From the IMG/VR virus record IMGVR_UViG_3300002460_000195, positions 1 through 21,127 of that record: DNA of 21,127 nt. One strand, 5' to 3'. Under the pieces are notes generated by a model. That model saw nothing but the letters and a program-made list of their open reading frames with translations. It had not been told where the DNA came from and ran no database searches. Origin of the DNA: a virus. Below, one piece after another: positions 1 through 5,095 of this stretch (its first letter is position 1; the number at the start of each line of letters is the position of its first letter). Position numbers and translations under genes: made by a program.

Positions 1-81
1 CTTGCCGCCGCAAAGCGGCTCCGGCCGCCGCTGGACATGAAGCCCAGCTCCGAGCCGCCACCCTCACCCTTACTCGCTTAG
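1..81 (+). CDS. 3' end of an unknown gene (partial)
   Basis: An open frame runs from the left edge to a TAG at 79-81 and encodes 26 residues ending PPPSPLLA. Proline-rich, low-complexity composition fits a C-terminal tail but carries no recognisable domain. It ends 6 bases before the next start codon, matching the tight packing of the + strand genes. The gene body lies outside the window, so neither function nor full length can be given; the frame could also be chance. Confidence 0.4.
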   Translation, partial: LAAAKRLRPPLDMKPSSEPPPSPLLA

Positions 82-87
82 GAAGCC

Positions 88-561
88 ATGCTGAACAATC
101 ATCCGTGGCGCAACGGCGTTATCATCGCCGCGCTGTTTTTCTTCCTGGTGCTGGCCATAAACGCCCTCACCTCCATTGCCAAGGGCGCCGAACCAGCCGT
201 GCCGTGGCCCGGTAACGAGGCCGTCGCTGGCGAGTACCGTGTAAATAGCCTGGAACCCGCCTCGTTGCTCGAATATTATGTTCTTTCGGCCCAAGTTTTC
301 GGGTATATTGTTTTTCCCGTTGCCCCCGATGCGGCTGTTACCGCGACCACCGAATGCAAAGCGCGTTTTGGCGCTGTTTCGCAAGCAGTTGCTGGCTATA
401 TGCAAGCCGATGGCCGCAGTGGTTGGATTTGCACGGCGTTCCCAACCGACGAAGCCGCCCACGAAACGGCGAACTATTTGTCCATTGTTCTCGGCGTTCC
501 CGTTCGATTCGATCACCGCGAGGGAGCGCTTTTGGTTTTCAAATTCGGCGCCTCCATATGA
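88..561 (+). CDS. small membrane-anchored or secreted protein, unknown function
   Basis: The 157-residue product starts with a short charged segment, then a hydrophobic stretch at about residues 11-28 and an AKGAEP segment that could be a signal-peptide cleavage region or the end of a membrane anchor. The rest is a soluble domain of mixed composition with cysteines in TTECKARF and GWICTAF. I do not recognise the family. The start is supported by AGGAAG seven bases upstream (81-86 region). The TGA stop overlaps the ATG of the ATPase gene (ATGA at 558-561), so the two are probably translationally coupled. An inner-membrane or periplasmic location is inferred from the N-terminus only. Confidence 0.65.
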   Translation: MLNNHPWRNGVIIAALFFFLVLAINALTSIAKGAEPAVPWPGNEAVAGEYRVNSLEPASLLEYYVLSAQVFGYIVFPVAPDAAVTATTECKARFGAVSQAVAGYMQADGRSGWICTAFPTDEAAHETANYLSIVLGVPVRFDHREGALLVFKFGASI

Positions 562-1448
562 CAGTCATCATCGAAACCACCGCCATGCCACCCAGTGGTG
601 AAACGTTCCTCATCGTCGGCTACTCGGGCAGCGGCAAAACGACCCTCGGCTTAACTCTGCCCAAGCCGGCGTTGTTCATTTTCTTCGACCCCTCCGGCGC
701 CGGAGGGGTACGTGGATTCAGGGGTGTTTCGTATGTGGAGTTTCTTTCCGACGAAACCGGCATCATGCCCGTTGGCGGCATTTCGTCTAAGCGCAAGGAC
801 GGCGCCGGAACCCGGGCGCCGTCACTCCCGAGCGAAATCAAGTTCAGCCCCAAAACCTACCTCAATTTCATTGCGTGGTGGAACGAAATGGCAAAAAGTC
901 GAGCCCTGCTCAACTTCGCCAGCATCGTTCTAGACTCGACCTCGTTCCTGGAAGCCGCGATTTACGACTGGGTTATGACTGAACGCGGGCTGTGGGGCAA
1001 TGAGCCAGGAACCGGCGAGTACATGCAGTTCCGCGATAACGTGATGATGGTCGCCCGGAACGTCACGGCCATCCGCCGGCACGGTGTTCATGTGATGTTC
1101 ACAACCCACATCCGCGACAAGACCGATCAGGCTGGAAACGTCGTCGGCCGGGTGCTCAAACTCTATGGCTCAAGCCGCGAAGATCTTCCTGGCGTGTTTG
1201 GGAATCTCTTCGTTGCGGAGTTCGTTCGGGGCCGGGGAGTGGGAGACGCGGTAACGGGTGCGCGTTACCTCCTGCGCACCCAACCCGACTCAGACCTTCG
1301 GCTCGGTAAAACGTCGCAAAAGCGCTTCGCCTTGCCCCACGAAATCGACGTGACGGTGACAGACTGGGATCGGCCCGAAGCGGGCGGGCTTGGAAAGCTC
1401 ATTGCCGACATTCAAAACAACGCGCTTGAAGTAGCGAAGGACGAATAA
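558..1448 (+). CDS. Sak4/AAA_24-like phage recombination ATPase
   Basis: The 296-residue product has a Walker A motif GYSGSGKTT at residues 21-29, a Walker B-type strand IVLDS at 123-127 and an MFTTH strand at 180-184. This is the layout of the RecA-like phage NTP-binding proteins (AAA_24/Sak4 group), which act in single-strand annealing or strand-exchange recombination, usually with a phage single-strand-binding protein. The frame stays open upstream to 354, but that part overlaps the preceding gene in another frame; the ATG at 558 sits in an ATGA stop/start overlap and puts the Walker A close to the N-terminus as is usual. Residues 60-100 hold a charged, probably flexible insertion. An ATPase of this fold is clear; the exact recombination role is inferred from family and context. 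Confidence 0.85.
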   Translation: MTVIIETTAMPPSGETFLIVGYSGSGKTTLGLTLPKPALFIFFDPSGAGGVRGFRGVSYVEFLSDETGIMPVGGISSKRKDGAGTRAPSLPSEIKFSPKTYLNFIAWWNEMAKSRALLNFASIVLDSTSFLEAAIYDWVMTERGLWGNEPGTGEYMQFRDNVMMVARNVTAIRRHGVHVMFTTHIRDKTDQAGNVVGRVLKLYGSSREDLPGVFGNLFVAEFVRGRGVGDAVTGARYLLRTQPDSDLRLGKTSQKRFALPHEIDVTVTDWDRPEAGGLGKLIADIQNNALEVAKDE

Positions 1449-1520
1449 AGTCGGCCCGTCGGTTGGTCGAGCGCTTCATGGCGTTGTCGTCGATTGCCCG
1501 CCATTGCTTGAGGATCAGTC

Positions 1521-1826
1521 TTGGATCGCGATACACTGGAAATCCTCCGAATGCTCCGCGAATCGGCGCGTCGGGCTTCAATGGAGCCGCCAAGCCGAAA
1601 GCGCGAAGTTCGGGCCGAAATCGACGCCGCAATGGCGCACTTTGCCGGCCCGATAATGCAGCTCCCAAGTCAATCAGCCGTCGCCCGGGAAACCGTGCGG
1701 CCGAGGCGGTCGTTGGCTGGCGACGATAACTCACTACCCGATGAGCTCGACTTGGGAGTCTTGCCACTCTTGGTTCGCCACGAACGGGTGAAGTCAGCCA
1801 CCCAAGCCATGGACTCCAATGGATGA
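1521..1826 (+). CDS. small hypothetical protein (TTG start)
   Basis: A 101-residue frame begins with TTG at 1521, preceded by GAGGA at 1510-1514 with a six-base gap; an in-frame TGA at 1509-1511 rules out any earlier start. The N-terminus (DRDTLEILRMLRESARRAS) looks helical, followed by a basic stretch and a proline-containing, probably disordered C-terminal half. Its TGA overlaps the next ATG (ATGA at 1823-1826), the junction type used all through this operon, which is the best evidence that it is real. No family is recognised. The 72-base gap before it shows no clear signal. Confidence 0.6.
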   Translation: MDRDTLEILRMLRESARRASMEPPSRKREVRAEIDAAMAHFAGPIMQLPSQSAVARETVRPRRSLAGDDNSLPDELDLGVLPLLVRHERVKSATQAMDSNG

Positions 1827-2269
1827 GATCTTCCTTTATATCTTTGCCGGGTGGGGGGGCCTTTTTGTTGTGGGGGTTGCTCTTTATCTTCTGGCCTACC
1901 TTGCTCCTTGGGGGATCAGTGCTCGACGATCAGCGCGCCGCCATTCTCTCCGCAATCCGAGTCGTCGAAAGCTCTGACGGCCGGGATTGCCATCAAGGTC
2001 GCACGGGCGAGCTGACGTGCTATCAAATCAAGCCGGCCACGGCGCGGCTGGTAAAGTGCGACGCCGGGTGGACTGAAAGCGACGCCGCCGCCGCAAAGTG
2101 CGCCGGGCGCGTCCTTGACTTTGCGGCGAACTTTTGCTACCGTAAAGACATTTACGGCTTGCTTCGATTTTACAACCGAGGCAAGTGTATGCGGTTTGCA
2201 GTTCGACCGCAAGGCTATGAACTAAGCGTGGCTTGGCTTAGGCTGCGTTTTTTAATCGAGGCAAGATGA
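1823..2269 (+). CDS. membrane-anchored lytic transglycosylase-like (SLT fold) protein
   Basis: The 148-residue product has a hydrophobic signal or anchor segment at residues 13-31 followed by a compact domain whose motifs match the lysozyme-like SLT family in order: ILSAIRVVES with the expected catalytic Glu at 49, GELTCYQIKPATAR at 62-75 (SLT consensus G-LMQI-PATA), and FYNRG at 116-120 (consensus YNAG). Such enzymes cleave the peptidoglycan MurNAc-GlcNAc bond. Six cysteines (56, 66, 79, 93, 105, 122) suggest disulfides in the periplasm. The domain is short for the family, so this is a minimal version. It overlaps its neighbours at both ends by ATGA. It sits among early genes, away from the virion genes, so a lysis role (export with a held anchor) or a cell-wall remodelling role are both possible. 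The fold call rests on motif reading only. Confidence 0.6.
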   Translation: MRSSFISLPGGGAFLLWGLLFIFWPTLLLGGSVLDDQRAAILSAIRVVESSDGRDCHQGRTGELTCYQIKPATARLVKCDAGWTESDAAAAKCAGRVLDFAANFCYRKDIYGLLRFYNRGKCMRFAVRPQGYELSVAWLRLRFLIEAR

Positions 2270-2565
2270 AATACGAGATTTACGAAAAAGCACAGGCGCT
2301 CAAACCCCAGGAACCAACCGTTCGGCTTCGGCTGACGGCAGTCGGCAAAGAGGTTTTACTTTCGGTGGTTGATTCCGTCGGGCGCACCGTGATGGACGGG
2401 GCGCTAATTGTCTTTGAGCCCGATGGTTCGTTCTGCTTGCTGCCGGCAGTTGATCCGGGGCTTGGTTTGTTGCTGACCGAGTCTGGCAGGCTGGTTGAGA
2501 AACGTCCTGCGCCGCCCGCTGTGATCCCTGCCGCTGTGAACTCTGTTTTCCCCCTTGACATCTAA
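2266..2565 (+). CDS. small paralogous phage protein, copy A
   Basis: The 99-residue product shares a clear pattern with the products at 2615-2860 and 3464-3691: MKY-x-x-Y at the start, a charged strand (TVRLRLTAVG), a hydrophobic strand with VDSVGR, DGALIVFEPDG near the middle, then a conserved LGL-L-x-SGRL end. The alternating hydrophobic pattern suggests an all-beta fold of about 75 residues; copy A adds a proline-rich tail. The ribosome site GAGGCAA lies just before the ATG, and the stop of the preceding gene overlaps the start. I know no family for it. Three copies within 1.4 kb point to local duplication and divergence. Confidence 0.7.
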   Translation: MKYEIYEKAQALKPQEPTVRLRLTAVGKEVLLSVVDSVGRTVMDGALIVFEPDGSFCLLPAVDPGLGLLLTESGRLVEKRPAPPAVIPAAVNSVFPLDI

Positions 2566-2583
2566 CACTCATCGGGTTAAGAT
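2555..2583 (+). promoter_or_regulatory. sigma70-type promoter before paralogue B
   Basis: A perfect -35 box TTGACA at 2555-2560 is followed by a 17-base spacer and the -10-like TAAGAT at 2578-2583 (4 of 6 consensus bases). The -35 box lies inside the last codons of copy A, and the start of copy B is 32 bases after the -10. It would give the genes from 2615 onward, and perhaps the RNA elements further on, their own transcript made by host RNA polymerase. Spacing and -35 quality are good; activity is not shown. Confidence 0.5.
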
Positions 2584-2614
2584 TAATTTGTCGGTACACT
2601 CCAACGGAGGCAAA

Positions 2615-2860
2615 ATGAAATATCGAGTCTATCAGCCCACCGCCGCACCCCCTGAGCCGACTGTTTGGTTTAAACTCACTCAGGGAGGGGGGGTGGATCG
2701 CGTTATTCTTGAGGCCGTGGACGAAAATGGGGAAGCCGTAGACCGGGGCGTCCTTCTCATCCTCGCGCCCGGAGAGCCCATGATTCTGCCGTCGAGTGTC
2801 AATCCGACTCTCGGGCTGAATCTCACGAAAAGTGGACGGTTGGCGATATCAAACACCTAA
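2615..2860 (+). CDS. small paralogous phage protein, copy B
   Basis: The 81-residue product starts at the ATG at 2615, chosen because GGAGGCAAA lies directly before it and because this start lines up with copies A and C (MKYRVY versus MKYEIY and MKLLVY). Shared features are PEPTVWFKL, a VDENGEAVDRG turn, LLILAPGE and the SVNPTLGLNLTKSGRL end. It matches copy A through the NPTLGL/DPGLGL block and copy C through VDRGVL. Predicted compact beta protein of unknown role; no membrane segment or catalytic motif is visible. It lies downstream of the promoter at 2555-2583. Confidence 0.72.
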   Translation: MKYRVYQPTAAPPEPTVWFKLTQGGGVDRVILEAVDENGEAVDRGVLLILAPGEPMILPSSVNPTLGLNLTKSGRLAISNT

Positions 2861-2887
2861 TCAAACCCAAATCAAGGAAATTCACAA

Positions 2888-3358
2888 ATGGCCAAGAACA
2901 CATCCTCAATCGAACGGATCGACCTGTTGTACGAGCAAGGCCCCCCTGAAAGCCTGTCAGTCAACACGTTCTATCATTTCATGGTTCGCGGGCCGGCCAA
3001 GCGAGGCGAGGTTGAATGGGACGATGCCACAACGGGCGCCCACGTCGTTGCTCCGGTTCTGAATTTCACAGCCGTCGCGTTCGACGAAGGCTACAAAAAG
3101 CCGCTCTCGAACAAAGACCCGATCCGCGAAACGGTCTTTCTGCCGGACAAGGCGCGCATGGACGAAGATCAACTCGTTCGCGCCCGGCAAGACCTCAAGC
3201 GCGTCCTTCGTGCCCTTAACATTCCAATTTCGACGAAAAGCGAAATCAGTGTGCTCGACTTCGACGGAGTCAAGTTCACCGCCAAAACTCGGCTCTTTGT
3301 GAACAAGAAAACCGGCGTCGAGCGGATAACCATTTCGTGGCCGAAATTCACGGAGTAA
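2888..3358 (+). CDS. hypothetical phage protein, possibly DNA-binding
   Basis: The 156-residue product starts at an ATG preceded by AAGGAAA. It has an N-terminal half with beta-strand character (FYHFMVRGPAKRGEVEW), a helix at about residues 104-122 (DEDQLVRARQDLKRVLRAL), and a C-terminal beta segment (FDGVKFTAKTRLFVNKKTG). This layout, and the presence of a Sak4-like ATPase upstream, would be compatible with a phage single-strand-binding or accessory protein of the DUF669 type, but the resemblance is weak and I would not name it. It separates copies B and C of the small paralogous family. The product contains no cysteine. Confidence 0.7.
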   Translation: MAKNTSSIERIDLLYEQGPPESLSVNTFYHFMVRGPAKRGEVEWDDATTGAHVVAPVLNFTAVAFDEGYKKPLSNKDPIRETVFLPDKARMDEDQLVRARQDLKRVLRALNIPISTKSEISVLDFDGVKFTAKTRLFVNKKTGVERITISWPKFTE

Positions 3359-3365
3359 CAAATGC

Positions 3366-3429
3366 GCGTCCGGGGGAACGCTGACTGGCGTGAGAGTGTA
3401 TCATTCGCTGGCTCCTATCCCCCGGACGC
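3366..3429 (+). promoter_or_regulatory. strong stem structure in the leader of paralogue C
   Basis: Bases 3366-3377 (GCGTCCGGGGGA) and 3418-3429 (TCCCCCGGACGC) form a perfect 12-bp stem. A second short hairpin, ACGC at 3378-3381 with GCGT at 3388-3391, would stack directly on it. The element lies in the gap between the stop at 3358 and the GGAGG ribosome site at 3453-3457. It is not followed by a run of T on either strand, so it does not look like a terminator. It could be a leader element, an RNA processing site or a protein-binding hairpin. Confidence 0.5.
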
Positions 3430-3463
3430 CACCCCGTTTCGCTCAACCCATCGGAGGTTTCAG

Positions 3464-3691
3464 ATGAAACTCTTGGTTTACGGAGAAGGCGAGTCAGACC
3501 AAGCTCGCTTGCGCCTGGTTCGAGCGGGTGATTTTATCCGGGTGGTAGTAGTCAATCAGGAAGGATACACGGTTGACCGTGGAGTCTTGGTTCAGTTTCG
3601 ACCAGATGGGACAATGGGTCGTCTGTCTGGTGTCGGTGGGAACCTTGGTTTCCGACTTGATTCTGAAGGAAAAATCAAGTTGGAGGATTAA
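3464..3691 (+). CDS. small paralogous phage protein, copy C
   Basis: The 75-residue product starts at the ATG at 3464 with GGAGG at 3453-3457 seven bases upstream. The frame is open upstream to 3362, but that part covers the stem at 3366-3429 and has no ribosome site. It is the shortest copy: MKLLVYGEG, ARLRLVRAGD, VVVVNQEGYTVDRGVL, FRPDGTM and NLGFRLDSEGKI line up with copies A and B over their whole length. It stops 9 bases before the large structured element at 3701, so transcription of this gene would run into that RNA. Confidence 0.7.
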   Translation: MKLLVYGEGESDQARLRLVRAGDFIRVVVVNQEGYTVDRGVLVQFRPDGTMGRLSGVGGNLGFRLDSEGKIKLED

Positions 3692-3700
3692 GTGAAGTCC

Positions 3701-3904
3701 TCGGGTAAAGCCGCCTGAGCAGGGTAGACAGCGCGGTCTGGTCACGCGCAGCAGCCGGAAGTTGCGCCCGGTTGCGGTGCCAAAGAGGACAGAAGGCTGG
3801 TACACGCTAAGCCGGCAAAACTGTCCCACCGAAAGCGCTAGTCTTGGTAAAGGACGCTTCCCCAGGACACTAGCTGTCTATCCTCCTGAGGTGGCTTTAC
3901 TCGA
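3701..3904 (+). ncRNA. candidate structured RNA 1 (multi-branched, 204 nt)
   Basis: The ends, 3701-3732 and 3873-3904, pair over 32 positions with only two mismatches and three G-U pairs. Inside are: GCGCG 3731-3735 with CGCGC 3745-3749; AGCCGG 3753-3758 with CCGGTT 3768-3773; CGGTG 3775-3779 with CACCG 3827-3831, which encloses GGACAG 3787-3792 with CTGTCC 3821-3826 and GCTGG 3796-3800 with CCGGC 3812-3816; and CTAGT plus CTTGG (3838-3847) with CCAGG plus ACTAG (3862-3873). That is a closed five-helix junction occupying almost the whole gap between two genes. I see no convincing reading frame on the + strand here. It fits no RNA class I can name: it lacks the RNase P, tmRNA and hammerhead core sequences. 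The G-U pairs argue for function as RNA rather than as a DNA palindrome. No own promoter is obvious; it may be cut from the 2590-onward transcript. Confidence 0.6.
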
Positions 3905-3943
3905 TCGGCGGTGTGAAACGATTAACCAATGAAGGTGCCCCCG

Positions 3944-4585
3944 ATGCTTTCCTACCCTAAAATCGACAGCTTGTTTTTACGCGACCTGGATAATAACAAC
4001 AGGTCGTTCCTGGTCGGCAAGTGGGCGCGTGAGGAATTCGAGTATCTGAAAAACCTCCCGTGGAGCTGGACTGAAAAAATCGACGGCATGAATATCCGTG
4101 TAATTTGGGATGGGCGCCAGGTGCATTTTCGGGGCCGAAACGACGGAACCCAAATTCACACGCGACTTGGCGATCACCTTAGGGCTAAGTTCCTCACTAG
4201 CAAGTTGGCGGAGGTTTTCAGTGAGCCGGCGACGCTTTATGGCGAGGGCTACGGCGATAGAATTCAGAAGCTCGGCGCTCAATACCTCCCTTCGCAGGAG
4301 TTCATATTGTTCGATGTTTTTTGCAAGAACTGGCTGCCGCGAGAAGCTGTCACCGAGATCGCAGAAAAGTTGGATTTGCCTGTAGTTCCGGTGGTTGGTG
4401 TTGGCCCGTTGACCATGGCAATTGATTTCGCGGCGGCGGGGTTTTTCTCTCAGGTTGCCGTAACCCCGAAAACGCTCGCTGAGGGAATAGTGATGCGCCC
4501 GCCGATCGAGCTGCAAGATCGCCACGGAGCTCGAATTATAACAAAAGCCAAATTCAAGGATTTTCTCCGCCAGAAGAAACTGTAA
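3944..4585 (+). CDS. RNA ligase (Rnl2/PF09414-type nucleotidyltransferase), short form
   Basis: The 213-residue product shows the covalent nucleotidyltransferase motifs in order: motif I EKIDG at 44-48 with the AMP-accepting Lys45, FRGRND at 62-67, motif III LYGEGYG at 98-104, motif IIIa FILFDVF at 120-126, motif IV EGIVMRPP at 180-187 and motif V ITKAKFKDF at 199-207. Such enzymes seal RNA ends using ATP through enzyme-AMP and RNA-adenylate steps. T4 Rnl2 is 334 residues, so the C-terminal accessory domain is missing here and the protein is nearly the bare catalytic domain. The start at 3944 is preferred because AAGGTG lies six bases upstream; an in-frame ATG at 3929 would add five residues but has no ribosome site. 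It has candidate structured RNAs on both sides, which suggests, without proving, that they are its substrates. Confidence 0.85.
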   Translation: MLSYPKIDSLFLRDLDNNNRSFLVGKWAREEFEYLKNLPWSWTEKIDGMNIRVIWDGRQVHFRGRNDGTQIHTRLGDHLRAKFLTSKLAEVFSEPATLYGEGYGDRIQKLGAQYLPSQEFILFDVFCKNWLPREAVTEIAEKLDLPVVPVVGVGPLTMAIDFAAAGFFSQVAVTPKTLAEGIVMRPPIELQDRHGARIITKAKFKDFLRQKKL

Positions 4586-4753
4586 CTCCCGGCCAGCGGC
4601 GGATTGTAGGCTCCGCTGGTGGTGTGCGTGGCAACCTCCTGGGCAAGAGGCTAAACTGCCCAATCGTCCCTGTCTCCACGCCGGCGGAGAGGTGGTCTCG
4701 CTCAGGCGAGCCGGAGGTTCGATTCCTCCCAGGGGCACTAGGAAAACCGGGGG
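4586..4753 (+). ncRNA. candidate structured RNA 2, with tRNA-like 3' part
   Basis: Directly after the RNA ligase stop, CTCCCGG at 4586-4592 can pair with CCGGGGG at 4747-4753 and close the element. Inside are CCAGCGG 4593-4599 with CCGCTGG 4613-4619, GCGTGG 4626-4631 with CCACGC 4676-4681 enclosing TGGGCA 4640-4645 with TGCCCA 4657-4662, CTCGC 4697-4701 with GCGAG 4706-4710 (loop TCAG), and a tRNA-type T-arm at 4713-4729. The 4586-5106 stretch holds no protein gene that I can support: its short frames have no good ribosome sites and cross these stems. A further 5-bp hairpin lies at 4758-4772. The pairing is read by eye and has not been tested by folding energy or covariation. Confidence 0.45.
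4666..4737 (+). other. tRNA-like segment: T-arm and acceptor stem (degenerate tRNA or attP-like)
   Basis: GGAGG-TTCGATT-CCTCC at 4713-4729 is a standard T-arm with a canonical T-loop. It is followed by CAGGGGC and A at 4730-4737, a seven-base acceptor strand and discriminator base. GTCCCTG at 4666-4672 can pair with that acceptor strand over seven positions (one G-U). Between them TCTCC 4673-4677 with GGAGA 4686-4690 resembles a D-arm, but no proper anticodon arm can be built: the CTCGC/GCGAG hairpin has only a 4-6 base loop around TCAG. CCA is not encoded (CTA instead). Possible readings are a decayed tRNA gene, a tRNA-mimic at the end of RNA 2, or a copy of a host tRNA 3' end serving as a phage attachment core. 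Confidence 0.35.
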
Positions 4754-4776
4754 CGAAGCATGTAGCTCATGCACGG

Positions 4777-4816
4777 TGTATACGATCCTTGACTTTTGTG
4801 AATGTATACGATCCTT
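4777..4816 (+). repeat. two direct repeats TGTATACGATCCTT
   Basis: The 14-base sequence TGTATACGATCCTT occurs at 4777-4790 and again at 4803-4816, a spacing of 26 bases. Each copy contains the palindrome GTATAC. They sit between RNA 2 and RNA 3 in a relatively AT-rich gap, where TTGACT at 4789-4794 could be a weak -35 box. A repeated regulator site or a pair of phage-specific promoter elements for RNA 3 and downstream genes are both possible; no clear sigma70 -10 box is correctly spaced. Confidence 0.5.
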
Positions 4817-4834
4817 ATTGAATCGACATTGAAG

Positions 4835-4995
4835 GAGACTCACAACGCGGCGTGGATGGACACGCATGTCGTCATGGTCGGGGCGGCGACCTCGCCAGTC
4901 GCTAGAGACGTTGTGCTTAGGAGTGGGAATTGGCGTCCCACACGCGGCACAGAAAAGCCTGGAGCTGGTACTCAAGCCCAGTCGTTGTGAATCTC
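4835..4995 (+). ncRNA. candidate structured RNA 3 (161 nt)
   Basis: GAGACTCACAACG at 4835-4847 pairs with CGTTGTGAATCTC at 4983-4995 in 12 of 13 positions. Inside are GCGTG 4850-4854 with CACGC 4861-4865, GCGAC 4886-4890 with GTCGC 4898-4902, TGTGC 4912-4916 with GCACA 4947-4951 enclosing GTGGGA 4923-4928 with TCCCAC 4936-4941, and CTGG 4959-4962 with CCAG 4978-4981. A second CGTTGTG at 4909-4915 could pair with the same 5' CACAACG, so two exclusive folds are possible. The ordered motif ACAGAA, GCTGGTAC, AAGCC occurs here (4949-4978) and in RNA 1 (3789-3813). The following 4996-5095 has no gene or clear signal. Less strongly paired than RNA 1, hence lower confidence. Confidence 0.4.
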
Positions 4996-5095
4996 TCTGA
5001 ATGCCCAAGGATGGGGATAGTGCTCATGGAAGAGCCAGGCTGAGGGGCGGGGCGGTTTTACTTCCCGCATCGTCTCGCTCCAAGGCTTCTTGTTT

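Noticed and set aside
354-557. Longer N-terminus for the ATPase gene
   Set aside because: It lies in another frame of the preceding gene, is Arg/Ser-rich, and the ATGA junction at 558 gives the expected start.
1463-1729. 88-codon + strand frame
   Set aside because: Very basic composition and conflict with the 1521-1826 frame, which has a better ribosome site and an ATGA junction.
3701-3904. RNase P RNA, tmRNA or hammerhead ribozyme
   Set aside because: The conserved cores of these RNAs are absent; CTGAGCA and GAAA are present but do not form the hammerhead core.
4666-4737. Ordinary functional tRNA gene
   Set aside because: T-arm and acceptor stem fit, but no 7-base anticodon loop on a paired stem can be drawn, and the linkers around the D-like arm are missing.
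4624-4990. Two short + strand frames (4624-4821 and 4802-4990)
   Set aside because: No ribosome sites, no operon-type overlaps and low-quality sequence; they run through RNA 2 and RNA 3 stems.
3977-5008. Long open frame of 343 codons on the - strand
   Set aside because: It is antisense to the RNA ligase motifs and crosses the structured elements; its product is Arg/Ser-rich without family features, and no - strand neighbours exist here.
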